NCBI GenBank assembly: GCA_024693045.1
Contig: JAILLQ010000038.1
Span: 22,978-86,977 of the forward strand
Direction of reading: 5' to 3'
From: Treponema sp.
GTDB taxonomy: Bacteria; Spirochaetota; Spirochaetia; Treponematales; Treponemataceae
DNA: 64,000 bases
How positions within the stretch are numbered: position 1 is the first letter of the stretch; each line of letters starts with the position of its first letter. A program made the translations under genes and the position numbers. Positions 24,502-33,704 of this stretch are shown piece after piece. A model generated the notes under the pieces. That model was not told where the DNA came from. It did no database searches and was given only the letters and a program-made list of their open reading frames with translations.

Positions 24502-25091
24502 CCGCCATCTTCCAGATAACGGCGACGAGTCATAATTAGATTTATAAGTTCCTGATACATGTTATAGTCGATTTCTATAGCCATTGGGAGCAGAAAAAAC
24601 TCTGTTTCATCGCAATAACGCTCTATGAATTTCGGGTCAGTAACATAACCAAGAGAAATCATATTAGAAATTCTATCTGCACACTTTAAAATTTTTGCCT
24701 TTTGGCTGCCTGTATCAAGAATTCTCTTTAAGAATGCCCTTTTATCTTCATCTTCCCGTCGTGTAACTTCTAATACTAAATCCAGGACTTTTTCACCTTC
24801 TGAATCTGCATTTATAATAAGATTTCTGTCAAAACCGGGAATATCTTCTACAGTATCATGAACAACAGAGGCCTTTAGAAGCACGGAATCTATGTATCCA
24901 TAATCGATAAGAATAGCCAGTGTATCCATCTGATGGCGAAACATATTACCACCAGCATGACGGGCTTTACCAATAAGACCAGTTGCAAGCTGCATGTATG
25001 GAGCCAAATGCATATCACTTAAACGCTGCATTTCTTCAATTTTCATATTTTTAGAGCGTTCGACTTTCATCTCATACTTTGCTTTAGCCAT
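24456..25091 (-). CDS. RelA/SpoT-type HD-domain hydrolase, stand-alone
   Basis: The protein is 211 residues from the ATG at 25091, which has AGGAGG at the right spacing. An upstream ATG at 25097 is too close to that site. It has the (p)ppGpp hydrolase-type HD pattern: HQMDTLAIL (first His), VVHDTVEDIPG (His-Asp plus the ED pair specific to RelA/SpoT/MESH1 hydrolases) and KCADRISNM (distal Asp). There is no synthetase, TGS or ACT domain, so it may be a small alarmone hydrolase or a nucleotide phosphohydrolase of that clade. It overlaps the HAD gene end by 46 bp and lies downstream of valS transcription. Confidence 0.78.
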   Translation of the reverse strand: MAKAKYEMKVERSKNMKIEEMQRLSDMHLAPYMQLATGLIGKARHAGGNMFRHQMDTLAILIDYGYIDSVLLKASVVHDTVEDIPGFDRNLIINADSEGEKVLDLVLEVTRREDEDKRAFLKRILDTGSQKAKILKCADRISNMISLGYVTDPKFIERYCDETEFFLLPMAIEIDYNMYQELINLIMTRRRYLEDGGYFCKDRKESTPPKK

Positions 25092-25121
25092 ATGCATTCC
25101 TCCTGAATTCTAGCTGCACAA

Positions 25122-25157
25122 ATTCAAGGCAAACCGGTTATTAAGTTTGCCTTGAAT
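25122..25157 (-). terminator. Hairpin after valS
   Basis: A perfect 13-bp inverted repeat (ATTCAAGGCAAAC and complement at 25145-25157) with a 10-nt loop begins 5 bp past the valS stop. A T tract is weak, so termination may be partial and allow read-through into the HD gene. Confidence 0.55.
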
Positions 25158-25162
25158 ATTAA

Positions 25163-27910
25163 TTAAAGACTAGAAATATAAGACTGAAGTTTTTCAATCT
25201 TACGTTTATTTTCTTCCATCTTGTCTCTTTCTGCCTGAACAACTTCAGCAGGAGCATGTTGAGCGAAACTGCCTGAAAGTTTTGCTTCACTTCGTTTTAC
25301 CCAACCAGATTCAGTATCTATTTCTTTCTTGAAACGAGCAATTAAAGCATCCTTGTTGATTGATTCATCAACAATAATAAATGCTTCATAACCCTTTCCA
25401 ACAGTTCCTACCGAACTCAGAGGCTTTGCATCAGTGAATTCAACATTTGCAACACCACAAAGTAATTTTATCATATCAACTTTTTCTGTGCAAACTTCTG
25501 CTTCACTTCCCTTTGTAATTAGCAGAGCAATATTGATTTTATTAGCAGGATCAATACCACATTCGGCACGCAATGCTCGAACCTGACCAATCAAGTCTTT
25601 TAGAACATCAAAACGAGCCTGAACAGCTTTGTCATCACGCTCTGCTACAACTTCTGGGAAAGGAGCGTTGATAAGCATAGCCTGGTATTCAGAATTAGAA
25701 AGAATCTTGTTTTGGCCAGCCTTCTTTCTATTTTCAATAATTTCTGCTAATGGAAGCTTAGAATAGATTTCCTCTGTAACAAACGGAATAAATGGATGAA
25801 GAAGTCTTAAAGATTCTTCAAGAACATTAAGAAGAACAGAAACAGCTCTATCTTTTTCATTTTCATCGCCATGCCAGAAGCTTAATTTTGTGGCTTCAAC
25901 ATACCAGTCACAGAATTCGTTCCAGAAATATTCCATAAGAGAAGAAGCTGCATCATTGTAACGGTAACTTTCAAGAGCTTCTCTATTTGCCTTTACAGCA
26001 GCATTAAGGCGTGCATAAATCCAGCGGTCAAGTTCTGTAAGATCAGAATCTTTTACAGGAATCAATGTACGGCCTTCAAGATTTCCAAGAATGTAGCGGC
26101 TTGCATTCCAAACTTTATTACAGAAGCGGCTTCCTAATTTAAAGCTATCTTTGTCGATAAGGATATCCTGTCCCTGTGCACACATAAAACTTAATGTAAA
26201 CTTGAGGGCATCAGAACCATAGAGGTCAATAATTTCAAGAGGATCGATACCATTTCCCAAAGACTTACTCATCTTGCGGCCCTGCTTATCTCTAACAAGA
26301 CCATGGATATAGATATCATGGAAAGGAACTTTTCCTGTAAATTCCAAAGAAGCCATAATCATTCGGCTTACCCAGAAGAAAATGATATCGTAAGCAGTTA
26401 CAAGAGCACTTGTAGGGAAGAAATTTTCAAAATCTGGAGTCTTTTCAGGCCAGCCTAAGGTACTAAAAGGCCACAACCATGAAGAGAACCATGTATCAAG
26501 TACATCTTCATCCTGTTTAAGTTTCTTTGAACCACACTTTGGACAGCAGCTTGGGTCTTCACGACTTACAATTGTTTCTCCACAATCTTCACAGTACCAG
26601 GCAGGAATACGGTGACCCCACCAAATCTGACGGCTTACACACCAGTCGCGAATATTTTCAAGCCAGTTGCGATATGTGTTTTCCCATTTCTGAGGAAAGA
26701 ACTGAATTTCTCCATTCTTCCATGCAGCAAGAGCTTTTTCTGCCATTGGCTTCATTTTTACGAACCACTGAGCAGAAAGATAAGGTTCAACAACAGTCTT
26801 ACAACGATAACAGTGTCCTACAGAGTGAACCATTTTTTCTTCACCCTTAAAAAGGCCAGCCTCTGTCAAATCTTCTATGACGAGTTTGCGGGCAGCTTCA
26901 GGTTTTAATCCCTGATATTTTTCAGGAACATTTTCGTTTAAGCGTCCGTCTGGAGTCAAAAGATTTATTACTTCAAGATTATGGCGTTTACCAACTTCCC
27001 AGTCGTTAGGGTCGTGAGCAGGCGTAATCTTTACCATACCTGTTCCAAAGGCCATATCAACATAATCATCTGCAATAATAGGGATTTCTTTTCCTGTGAT
27101 AGGAAGTTTTAGTTTTTTTCCAACAATAGACTTGTAGCGGTCATCGTTAGGGTTTACAGCAACAGCAGTATCACCAAAGAAAGTTTCAGGACGAGTTGTA
27201 GCAACCTCAATTTTTCCACTTCCATCAGCGTATTCATAGTAAAGGTGGTACATTGCCCCCTGTGTATCTTCGTGGTCAACTTCATCATCTGCCAATGCTG
27301 TTCCACAACGAGGACACCAGTTTACAAGACGCTGGCCCTTATACATAAGACCGCGTTCATATAATGTTACAAAAACATCTCGAACGGCTTTTGAAAGACC
27401 TTCATCATAAGTAAATCTTTCACGATCCCAGTCTGTTGAATTACCAAGTTTTCTCTGCTGTTTCACGATGATGTCGTGATGAGCCTTCTTAACTTCCCAA
27501 GTTCTTTCAATAAACTTTTCACGGCCAAGGTCATTGCGAGTCTTGCCTTCTTTTTTGAGCTGTCGTTCAACAACATTCTGAGTTGCAATACCGGCGTGGT
27601 CTGTACCTGTAAGCCAAAGAGTATTATCACCCTTCATACGGTGATATCGAACAACTACATCCTGTAAAGTATTATTCAATCCGTGACCCATGTGAAGAAC
27701 GCCGGTAACATTTGGCGGAGGAATCACGACTGTATATTTTCCTGATTTACCACTGCAATCTTTACAACTGCATTTTTTAACGTATTCTGCATGAATCGGA
27801 GATGATTCATCACTTGCTGGCTTAAAGTAGCCACCCTCGTCCCACTGATTATAAATTCTGTCTTCAAAATCTTTAGGGGAATATGCCTTTTCAAGTTCAA
27901 TTGCTTTCAT
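25163..27910 (-). CDS. valS: Valyl-tRNA synthetase
   Basis: The 915-residue class Ia synthetase has an HIGH-type motif in PPPNVTGVLHMGHGLNN, editing-domain residues TTRPETFFGDTAVAV, KMSKSLGNG, and two zinc-knuckle-like CxxC pairs (CEDCGETIVSREDPSCCPKCG). A C-terminal coiled-coil arm follows (AKLSGSFAQHAP...MEENKRKIEKLQS). I choose the ATG at 27910. A consensus-like promoter TTGTAA (27947-27942), 17 nt, TATAAT (27924-27919) lies 8 nt upstream, which excludes the in-frame TTG at 27916 and predicts a leaderless mRNA. Confidence 0.97.
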   Translation of the reverse strand: MKAIELEKAYSPKDFEDRIYNQWDEGGYFKPASDESSPIHAEYVKKCSCKDCSGKSGKYTVVIPPPNVTGVLHMGHGLNNTLQDVVVRYHRMKGDNTLWLTGTDHAGIATQNVVERQLKKEGKTRNDLGREKFIERTWEVKKAHHDIIVKQQRKLGNSTDWDRERFTYDEGLSKAVRDVFVTLYERGLMYKGQRLVNWCPRCGTALADDEVDHEDTQGAMYHLYYEYADGSGKIEVATTRPETFFGDTAVAVNPNDDRYKSIVGKKLKLPITGKEIPIIADDYVDMAFGTGMVKITPAHDPNDWEVGKRHNLEVINLLTPDGRLNENVPEKYQGLKPEAARKLVIEDLTEAGLFKGEEKMVHSVGHCYRCKTVVEPYLSAQWFVKMKPMAEKALAAWKNGEIQFFPQKWENTYRNWLENIRDWCVSRQIWWGHRIPAWYCEDCGETIVSREDPSCCPKCGSKKLKQDEDVLDTWFSSWLWPFSTLGWPEKTPDFENFFPTSALVTAYDIIFFWVSRMIMASLEFTGKVPFHDIYIHGLVRDKQGRKMSKSLGNGIDPLEIIDLYGSDALKFTLSFMCAQGQDILIDKDSFKLGSRFCNKVWNASRYILGNLEGRTLIPVKDSDLTELDRWIYARLNAAVKANREALESYRYNDAASSLMEYFWNEFCDWYVEATKLSFWHGDENEKDRAVSVLLNVLEESLRLLHPFIPFVTEEIYSKLPLAEIIENRKKAGQNKILSNSEYQAMLINAPFPEVVAERDDKAVQARFDVLKDLIGQVRALRAECGIDPANKINIALLITKGSEAEVCTEKVDMIKLLCGVANVEFTDAKPLSSVGTVGKGYEAFIIVDESINKDALIARFKKEIDTESGWVKRSEAKLSGSFAQHAPAEVVQAERDKMEENKRKIEKLQSYISSL

Positions 27911-27961
27911 AGCCAAAAATTATAATGAATTTGAACACTTGTTACAATTGAGAAAATAATC

Positions 27962-28372
27962 TTATTCCAGACCTAAATTCTTCCATATTTGACTTAATTC
28001 ATCCCTTGAAATCACAAATGTTAAATACATTGATAAATCCGGATATTCGGAGAAGTCAGGACTTTCTACTCTTCCTAAAAAAGAAGCGCCCAAACCACAT
28101 AGTTTTTGATTGAGTGCAGAAAATTCTTCCCCTCTGCATTCATGAGAAAGTCTAAGGCGACCTTTGATTCCAGAAATGTCAGCACACAGCAAGGCGGTAA
28201 GTTCTTCTTTTTTTTCATCATGGTAAAGATAGAGGAAACCATTATAATCCCTGTAAGTGTATTTTTCCCAAATCAAATAAGGATGTTCTTCTATAGGCTT
28301 AGCCCGGTGGCAGGACGAAAAAAGCGTGATAAAAAGCAAAAAAATAATAATTTTAATTTTTTTAAAAGTCAT
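27962..28372 (-). CDS. Putative small lipoprotein
   Basis: The 136-residue protein from the ATG at 28372 has a signal peptide KIKIIIFLLFITLFSSC, with lipobox-like FSSC at about residue 20. The mature domain is short with several Cys and Tyr residues and no recognised family. Its promoter TTGACA (28408-28403), 17 nt, TAGTAT (28385-28380) stands 7 nt before this ATG. The upstream in-frame ATGs at 28381 and 28408 fall within the promoter and are therefore unlikely. It is divergent from the chemoreceptor gene. Function unknown. Confidence 0.6.
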   Translation of the reverse strand: MTFKKIKIIIFLLFITLFSSCHRAKPIEEHPYLIWEKYTYRDYNGFLYLYHDEKKEELTALLCADISGIKGRLRLSHECRGEEFSALNQKLCGLGASFLGRVESPDFSEYPDLSMYLTFVISRDELSQIWKNLGLE

Positions 28373-28480
28373 TTTTCCCATACTATATTCAGTCAGAATC
28401 AGTGTCAAATGTAATTTTTTTCTTTCCTTTTAAAAATACCGTAGTATAATTTATGTCATTGTAAAGACTTCGGAGGTTCT

Positions 28481-30562
28481 ATGAAATTTTTTCACAGTCT
28501 TGAATTTCGTATTTTAGCGATTTCAATAGGTATTATAATACTATCAAATGTTTTTCTTACATTTATATCCCTCAATCTCTCTTTGTCTGCAAATCAAGAA
28601 TCTGTAGAAGCACTATTAGATGCTGTTTCAGATTCTGCAGCTGGAAAAATCAAAGGTGAAACAGAAAAACAAATAAGAATGCTTGAAACTCTGGCCAGAT
28701 CAGAATTCCTTACCGATTCTAATATTTCCCTAAGAGAAAAATGCGCAATGCTTTCTAAATATGCTGGCGTAAACAAAGAATATGAAAATATCGGGTTTTA
28801 CGATTTAGCCGGTAACTCTTATACAGCAGATGGAAGAAAAATCCAGCTTCAGAGAGTTTATATCGATAATGCAAAAATAGGAAAGAACACAATCATGAAT
28901 CCTGCAATAAATCCTGTTACAAATATTTTATTTCAGATTTATGCAGTTCCTGTTTATGATGGAAATAAAATTATCGGATGTCTTACAGCTAATGTTTTAG
29001 GTGAAAGCCTTTCTGAAAAAATTGCCCAGCTCACTTTCGGTAAATCTGATTCAATGGTTATGGTAATCGATAGAGAATCTGGTAAGATTGTAGCATCCCA
29101 GCAAATAGAAGATGTTCAAAACGAAAATAACCTCAGTTCTTACACAAATCCTTCTAATGAAGCTGTCTTGAATAGAATGTTAGCAGGAGAAACTGGAAAC
29201 GATTCCTTTATTGAAGAAGCAACAGGAGTAAGACGAATTGTAGCCTTCAGACCTGTTCCAGGAATCAATTGGGCGGTACTGGGACTCTGTGATTATGATG
29301 ACTTCTATGGACACATCGATCAAATGAAGATTTTTATTTCAATTCTTTCAGTAGTAATTCTTCTTGTTTCAGTAATAGCTATCGGTGCTACAGTACACCT
29401 TGGTTTAAGCTCTCTTTCAAAACTTAAGGCTGCTATCGAAGAAATTGCATCTGGAGAAGCTGACCTTACCAAACGAATTGACCACAAAGCTAAAGATGAA
29501 ATTGGAGACGTAGTAAAAGGCTTTAACAAATTTGTAGACAGACTTCAGGAAATAATGACAAACATCAAGGGAACAAAAGAAGGACTTTCTCTTGAAGATG
29601 AAAACCTTGAAGCTGCAACCCAGGATGCCTCAGCTTGTATAACTCAAATTTCAGCTAACATCGAAAGTGTAAATACTCAGATTAGTTCTCAGGCAAACAG
29701 CGTTACAGAAACAGCCGGAGCTGTAAATGAGATTGCAAGCAACATTGAAAGTCTTGAACACATGATTGAATCACAAGCTTCAGGAATTACTCAGGCATCT
29801 TCTGCCGTAGAAGAAATGATTGGAAACATCAATTCCGTAAACAGTGCAGTTGATAAAATGGTATCTTCTTTCAATCTGCTTGAATCAAACACAAACACTG
29901 GTATCAATACACTTTCGAATGCTAATGAAAAAATTAAACAGATTGAAGATGAGTCAAACATGCTCCAAGATGCTAACACGGCAATTGCAAACATAGCAGA
30001 ACAGACAAACCTGCTTGCTATGAATGCCGCAATCGAAGCAGCTCATGCAGGTGAAGCGGGAAAAGGTTTTAGCGTTGTAGCCGACGAAATTCGTAAACTT
30101 TCAGAAACCTCTTCGTCCCAGTCTAGAACTATTGGCGAAGAGCTTAAGAAAATTCAGGAAACAATTGCTTCTGTCGTTATTGCAGCAGGAGATACAACAG
30201 CAGCCTTCGGGTCAGTTTCAACAAGTATCGACGACACAAGCAATATAATCCAGCAAATTAAAGCTGCAATGGAAGAACAGCAGATTGGTTCAAAACAGAT
30301 TATAGATGCACTTCAATCTATGAATAACTCTACAGCAGAAGTAAAAGCAGCTTCTCAGGAAATGCTTGAAGGAAACAAGCAGATTCTTAAAGAAGTTGAA
30401 CTCCTGAAAGAATCTTCTGCAATTATGACAGACAGCATGAACGAAATGTCAGCGGGTGCATTAAAAATGAATGAAACAGGAGCCGCTCTGGCAACTATTT
30501 CTAACAAAGTAACAGATTCTATTAAAGAAATTGGCGACGAAATCGATAAATTCGTTGTATAA
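28481..30562 (+). CDS. Methyl-accepting chemotaxis protein
   Basis: The 693-residue chemoreceptor has TM1 near residues 10-33 and a roughly 250-residue periplasmic sensor with Cache-like elements ([48 protein letters not shown]). TM2 is near 287-310, followed by a HAMP domain. A long cytoplasmic coiled coil contains the conserved hairpin [20 protein letters not shown], which contacts CheA/CheW. The ligand is unknown. A TATAAT at 28445 and a GGAGG site precede the start. It is monocistronic with a terminator at 30597. No CheR/CheB pentapeptide is visible at the C-terminus. Confidence 0.95.
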   Translation: MKFFHSLEFRILAISIGIIILSNVFLTFISLNLSLSANQESVEALLDAVSDSAAGKIKGETEKQIRMLETLARSEFLTDSNISLREKCAMLSKYAGVNKEYENIGFYDLAGNSYTADGRKIQLQRVYIDNAKIGKNTIMNPAINPVTNILFQIYAVPVYDGNKIIGCLTANVLGESLSEKIAQLTFGKSDSMVMVIDRESGKIVASQQIEDVQNENNLSSYTNPSNEAVLNRMLAGETGNDSFIEEATGVRRIVAFRPVPGINWAVLGLCDYDDFYGHIDQMKIFISILSVVILLVSVIAIGATVHLGLSSLSKLKAAIEEIASGEADLTKRIDHKAKDEIGDVVKGFNKFVDRLQEIMTNIKGTKEGLSLEDENLEAATQDASACITQISANIESVNTQISSQANSVTETAGAVNEIASNIESLEHMIESQASGITQASSAVEEMIGNINSVNSAVDKMVSSFNLLESNTNTGINTLSNANEKIKQIEDESNMLQDANTAIANIAEQTNLLAMNAAIEAAHAGEAGKGFSVVADEIRKLSETSSSQSRTIGEELKKIQETIASVVIAAGDTTAAFGSVSTSIDDTSNIIQQIKAAMEEQQIGSKQIIDALQSMNNSTAEVKAASQEMLEGNKQILKEVELLKESSAIMTDSMNEMSAGALKMNETGAALATISNKVTDSIKEIGDEIDKFVV

Positions 30563-30596
30563 AAAAAGGCCCGAACTTTTGTTCAGACCTTAATTC

Positions 30597-30640
30597 AAAG
30601 GTGATTTTGAAGCTGGTAGTTTCAAAGTCACCTTTTTTTA
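30597..30640 (+). terminator. Intrinsic terminator of the chemoreceptor gene
   Basis: AAAGGTGA...TTTGAA paired with TTCAAAGTCACCTTT, followed by seven Ts. It lies between the chemoreceptor and the convergent symporter gene. Confidence 0.85.
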
Positions 30641-30650
30641 TTACTAATTC

Positions 30651-32135
30651 TTAGTCAGCTAAAACCTTATCATTATTAAAATCATAACCGATTGTATAAA
30701 TTCGTTTTCCACTAAAGAAGTCTTTTGTAAGTTTTACTATTACTCCATTCAAAATCAAAAGTGAAATAATATTTGGAATAGCCATAAGTCCGTTTACGAT
30801 ATCGGCTATTGTCCAAACAGCAGATACTGTCATATAAGGACCTGCAAATACGGCTACAATGTAGAGCCAACGGTAAATTTTTACAGGAGTCATATTTCCA
30901 TTTGAAAGATATTCAATACATCTTTCTGAGTAATAATCCCATCCCAAGATTGTAGTAAAAGCAAAGAGAACTAGAGAAATCATCAATACAAATGATATTA
31001 CAACAGGAGGAACTCTAGGTAGCAAAACCTGGAAAGCAGAGTTAGTAAGTTCAAAACCAGTAAGATTTGCAATCTCCGGCTTTATCAAAAGTCCAATTAC
31101 AATAGAAAGACCAGTCATAGAACAAATAACAATTGTATCAAAGAAAGTTCCAGTCATTGAAATTATACCCTGCTGAACAGCATGATCAACTTTTGCAGCG
31201 GAAGCGGCAATTGGAGCAGAACCTAATCCAGCTTCGTTACTAAAAATACCACGAGCAATACCTTTCTGCATTGCAACAATCATAGCACCTACAGCACCAC
31301 CGGTAGCAGCCTTAAATCCAAAAGCTCCCTGGAATACTGCTTCAATTGCATCAAGAATATGTGAAACGTTACATGCTAAAGCAAACACAGCAAAAACAAC
31401 GTAGATTACAGCCATAACAGGAACGATAACACCTGCAACAGTAGAAATACGCTTTAATCCACCAATTATAACCAATGCTACGAATACTGCGAGTATAATA
31501 GAAGAAACAACTACAACTACTGAATAACTACCTAAAAGAGGAATATTAACAAGCTGAAGTTCTCCACAGGCTGTCTTTGCGAAAGTCTGAATACCATTTG
31601 TAATAGAGTTCACCTGACTGAATGTACCAATTCCAAAAAGCCCTACCATTGTTCCAAAAATTGCAAAAAGCACTGCAAGTAATTTACCGAATACAGGAAA
31701 CTTAGCCCCTACACCTTTTTCACATGTATAGAAAGGTCCGCCCAAGATATGACCATCAGCTTTTTCTTCACGGTAATGAATGGCAAGAAGACATTCAGCA
31801 TATTTTGTAGCCATACCCAATAAAGCAGCAAGCCACATCCAGAAAAGAGCTCCTGGACCGCCCAATGCAATGGCTGTCGCAACACCTACAATATTTCCAG
31901 TTCCTACGGTTGCAGAAAGAGCAGTACAAAGAGCCTTAAAACTAGAAAGTTCACCGTCTCCGCCATCAGTGTTTTTACTGAAAATCGATTTAAGAGCGAA
32001 CTTCAGCTGCTTAAACTGCACACCCTTTAATCTGATTGTTAAAAAGATACCAGTTACCAGAATCAAAATGATTAATGGTAAGCCCCAGACAAAACCATCA
32101 ATGGCTTCTAAAATAGAATTGATTTTTGCGAACAT
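30651..32135 (-). CDS. AGCS-family sodium:alanine (amino acid) symporter
   Basis: The 494-residue integral membrane protein has about eleven helices. The family signature region is present: SALSATVGTGNIVGVATAI, WMWLAALLGMATKYAECLLA, GIARGIFSNEAGLGSAPIA and the C-terminal NIISLLILNG. AGCS carriers import alanine or glycine with sodium. In this window they could use the sodium gradient made by OadGAB. The gene is monocistronic, and its 5' side is the divergent region with the MATE gene, where an operator-like repeat is found. Confidence 0.95.
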   Translation of the reverse strand: MFAKINSILEAIDGFVWGLPLIILILVTGIFLTIRLKGVQFKQLKFALKSIFSKNTDGGDGELSSFKALCTALSATVGTGNIVGVATAIALGGPGALFWMWLAALLGMATKYAECLLAIHYREEKADGHILGGPFYTCEKGVGAKFPVFGKLLAVLFAIFGTMVGLFGIGTFSQVNSITNGIQTFAKTACGELQLVNIPLLGSYSVVVVVSSIILAVFVALVIIGGLKRISTVAGVIVPVMAVIYVVFAVFALACNVSHILDAIEAVFQGAFGFKAATGGAVGAMIVAMQKGIARGIFSNEAGLGSAPIAASAAKVDHAVQQGIISMTGTFFDTIVICSMTGLSIVIGLLIKPEIANLTGFELTNSAFQVLLPRVPPVVISFVLMISLVLFAFTTILGWDYYSERCIEYLSNGNMTPVKIYRWLYIVAVFAGPYMTVSAVWTIADIVNGLMAIPNIISLLILNGVIVKLTKDFFSGKRIYTIGYDFNNDKVLAD

Positions 32136-32209
32136 TACGTTCCCCCAAAATTCAGCAATTTTTTTATATTATATATTTAAACAAAAAATGTGTATATAAA
32201 TGAAAATCC

Positions 32210-32241
32210 TTGACACTAGTAGTACAGTCTGACATACTACT
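32210..32241 (+). promoter_or_regulatory. MATE gene promoter with operator-like inverted repeat
   Basis: TTGACA (32210-32215), 17 nt, CATACT (32233-32238), 7 nt before the ATG at 32246. The inverted repeat AGTAGTA (32218-32224) / TACTACT (32235-32241), half-sites 17 bp centre to centre, covers the spacer and -10, as expected for a repressor such as MarR or TetR. Confidence 0.55.
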
Positions 32242-32245
32242 TTCT

Positions 32246-33622
32246 ATGAACAATAAATATTTTGGAACAGCTTCTTTTTATAAAAGAGCTCTTGCAATAG
32301 CAATTCCTGTAATGGCTCAGCTTTTAGTACAAACCCTAGTTTCTCTTGTTGACAACTTTATGGTTGCCGGTCTAGGAGACATAAAAATGAGTGGAGTAAA
32401 CATAGCCGGTTCCATAAATTTTATTTTCCTCATTTTCACGAATACTGTATGTATGGCAGGTGGAATCTTTATGAGTCAGTTCAAAGGAGCTGATGATAAA
32501 GAAAACATGCAGCAGACCTTCCGCTTCAAATTGCTCTTTCTCGGCTTTTTCGGTATTGCCTATTCACTTTTGTGCTGGTTTGCACCAAGACAGCTCTTTA
32601 ACCTTATGGTTACAATAAACAAGGATGCAGACAAGATACTTATCCAAGCTCAGCTTTACAGCCGTGCGGTTTCATTTTCATGGATTTTTATGGTTTTGGC
32701 ACAAGCATGCGCCTCATCCCTTAGAGAAATAGAAAAAGTTAGAGCTCCACTTGTTATTTCTGTTGCAGCAACTCTAATAAATACTCTTTTCAACTGGCTC
32801 CTGATATATGGAAATTTAGGTTTTCCACGACTGGAAGTAAAAGGTGCTGGATACGCAACCGTAATAGCCCAAATGTCACAACTTTTGATTTTCATTATAT
32901 ATCTTGCAATAAAAAAGCCGGATTTTATTTTCAATCCACTGAAAATTTTTGCAATAAGAATAAAACTTTTTCTTACTATTTCACGAAAATCTCTTGTTAT
33001 TCTATATTCAGAACTTTTCTGGGCCTTTTCAGAAACTTTATCAAATGCCCTTTTCAATACTAGAGGTGGAGCAGAGGTCGTTTCTGGAATGGCAGCCGGA
33101 TTTGCAATTGCAAACCTCTTTTTCATCTGTTTTTCAGGTATTGTAAACAGTACAAGCGTAATAATAGGACAGGAACTTGGAGCCGGTCATCTAGAAGAAG
33201 CAAGAAGGCAAAAAAACTGGGTTTTGTCTGGCTCTATAATTTTTGGAAGTATTTTTACACTTATTGGATTTTCAACTATAGGTCTTATTCCCTTTGTATT
33301 TAAAAATCTTACCCCAGAAGCCAGAGTTATTGCCCGAAACCTGATAATTGTAGCAGCTATTTACCTGCCTTTGTGGGCATACATTAATGCTCTTTATTCT
33401 ATTTCTAGAACCGGCGGAGACACCAAAATGGGGGCAGTTTGCGACACCGTTGCAAATATTCTATTCATTTTAGGGATGATAGCCACAACCTTCTTAACAA
33501 AATGGGGACCGGTTACAATGTACGCAATCGTAAAATTAAGTGATTTCCCAAAAGCACTGATTGGACAAATATGGCTCAAAAAAGAAAGATGGCTTGTGAA
33601 CCTTGCAGAAAAAAACCGCTGA
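32246..33622 (+). CDS. MATE-family multidrug/sodium efflux transporter
   Basis: The 458-residue protein has twelve predicted helices in two homologous halves. Typical MATE blocks are AIAIPVMAQLLVQTLVSLVDNFMVAGLG, FRNAYSISRTGGDT-like ALYSISRTGGDTKMG, and the conserved Pro in helix 1. MATE proteins export drugs or metabolites in exchange for sodium or protons. The start is placed at 32246. An upstream in-frame start at 32210 would overlap the -35. An inverted repeat over the promoter suggests repressor control. The transcript is predicted to be leaderless. Confidence 0.93.
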   Translation: MNNKYFGTASFYKRALAIAIPVMAQLLVQTLVSLVDNFMVAGLGDIKMSGVNIAGSINFIFLIFTNTVCMAGGIFMSQFKGADDKENMQQTFRFKLLFLGFFGIAYSLLCWFAPRQLFNLMVTINKDADKILIQAQLYSRAVSFSWIFMVLAQACASSLREIEKVRAPLVISVAATLINTLFNWLLIYGNLGFPRLEVKGAGYATVIAQMSQLLIFIIYLAIKKPDFIFNPLKIFAIRIKLFLTISRKSLVILYSELFWAFSETLSNALFNTRGGAEVVSGMAAGFAIANLFFICFSGIVNSTSVIIGQELGAGHLEEARRQKNWVLSGSIIFGSIFTLIGFSTIGLIPFVFKNLTPEARVIARNLIIVAAIYLPLWAYINALYSISRTGGDTKMGAVCDTVANILFILGMIATTFLTKWGPVTMYAIVKLSDFPKALIGQIWLKKERWLVNLAEKNR

Positions 33623-33651
33623 TTGTAAAAAATAAGCGAATTCATTATTAT
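33623..33651 (+). promoter_or_regulatory. Promoter of pgi
   Basis: TTGTAA (33623-33628), a 17-nt spacer and TATTAT (33646-33651). It starts directly after the MATE stop codon and leaves a leader of about 48 nt, with an ACGAGG ribosome site before the pgi ATG. Confidence 0.6.
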
Positions 33652-33704
33652 TCTAAACAATACCGCTTTTAAAGCGAATCAATTTTAATTTTACGAGGCT
33701 TCAA

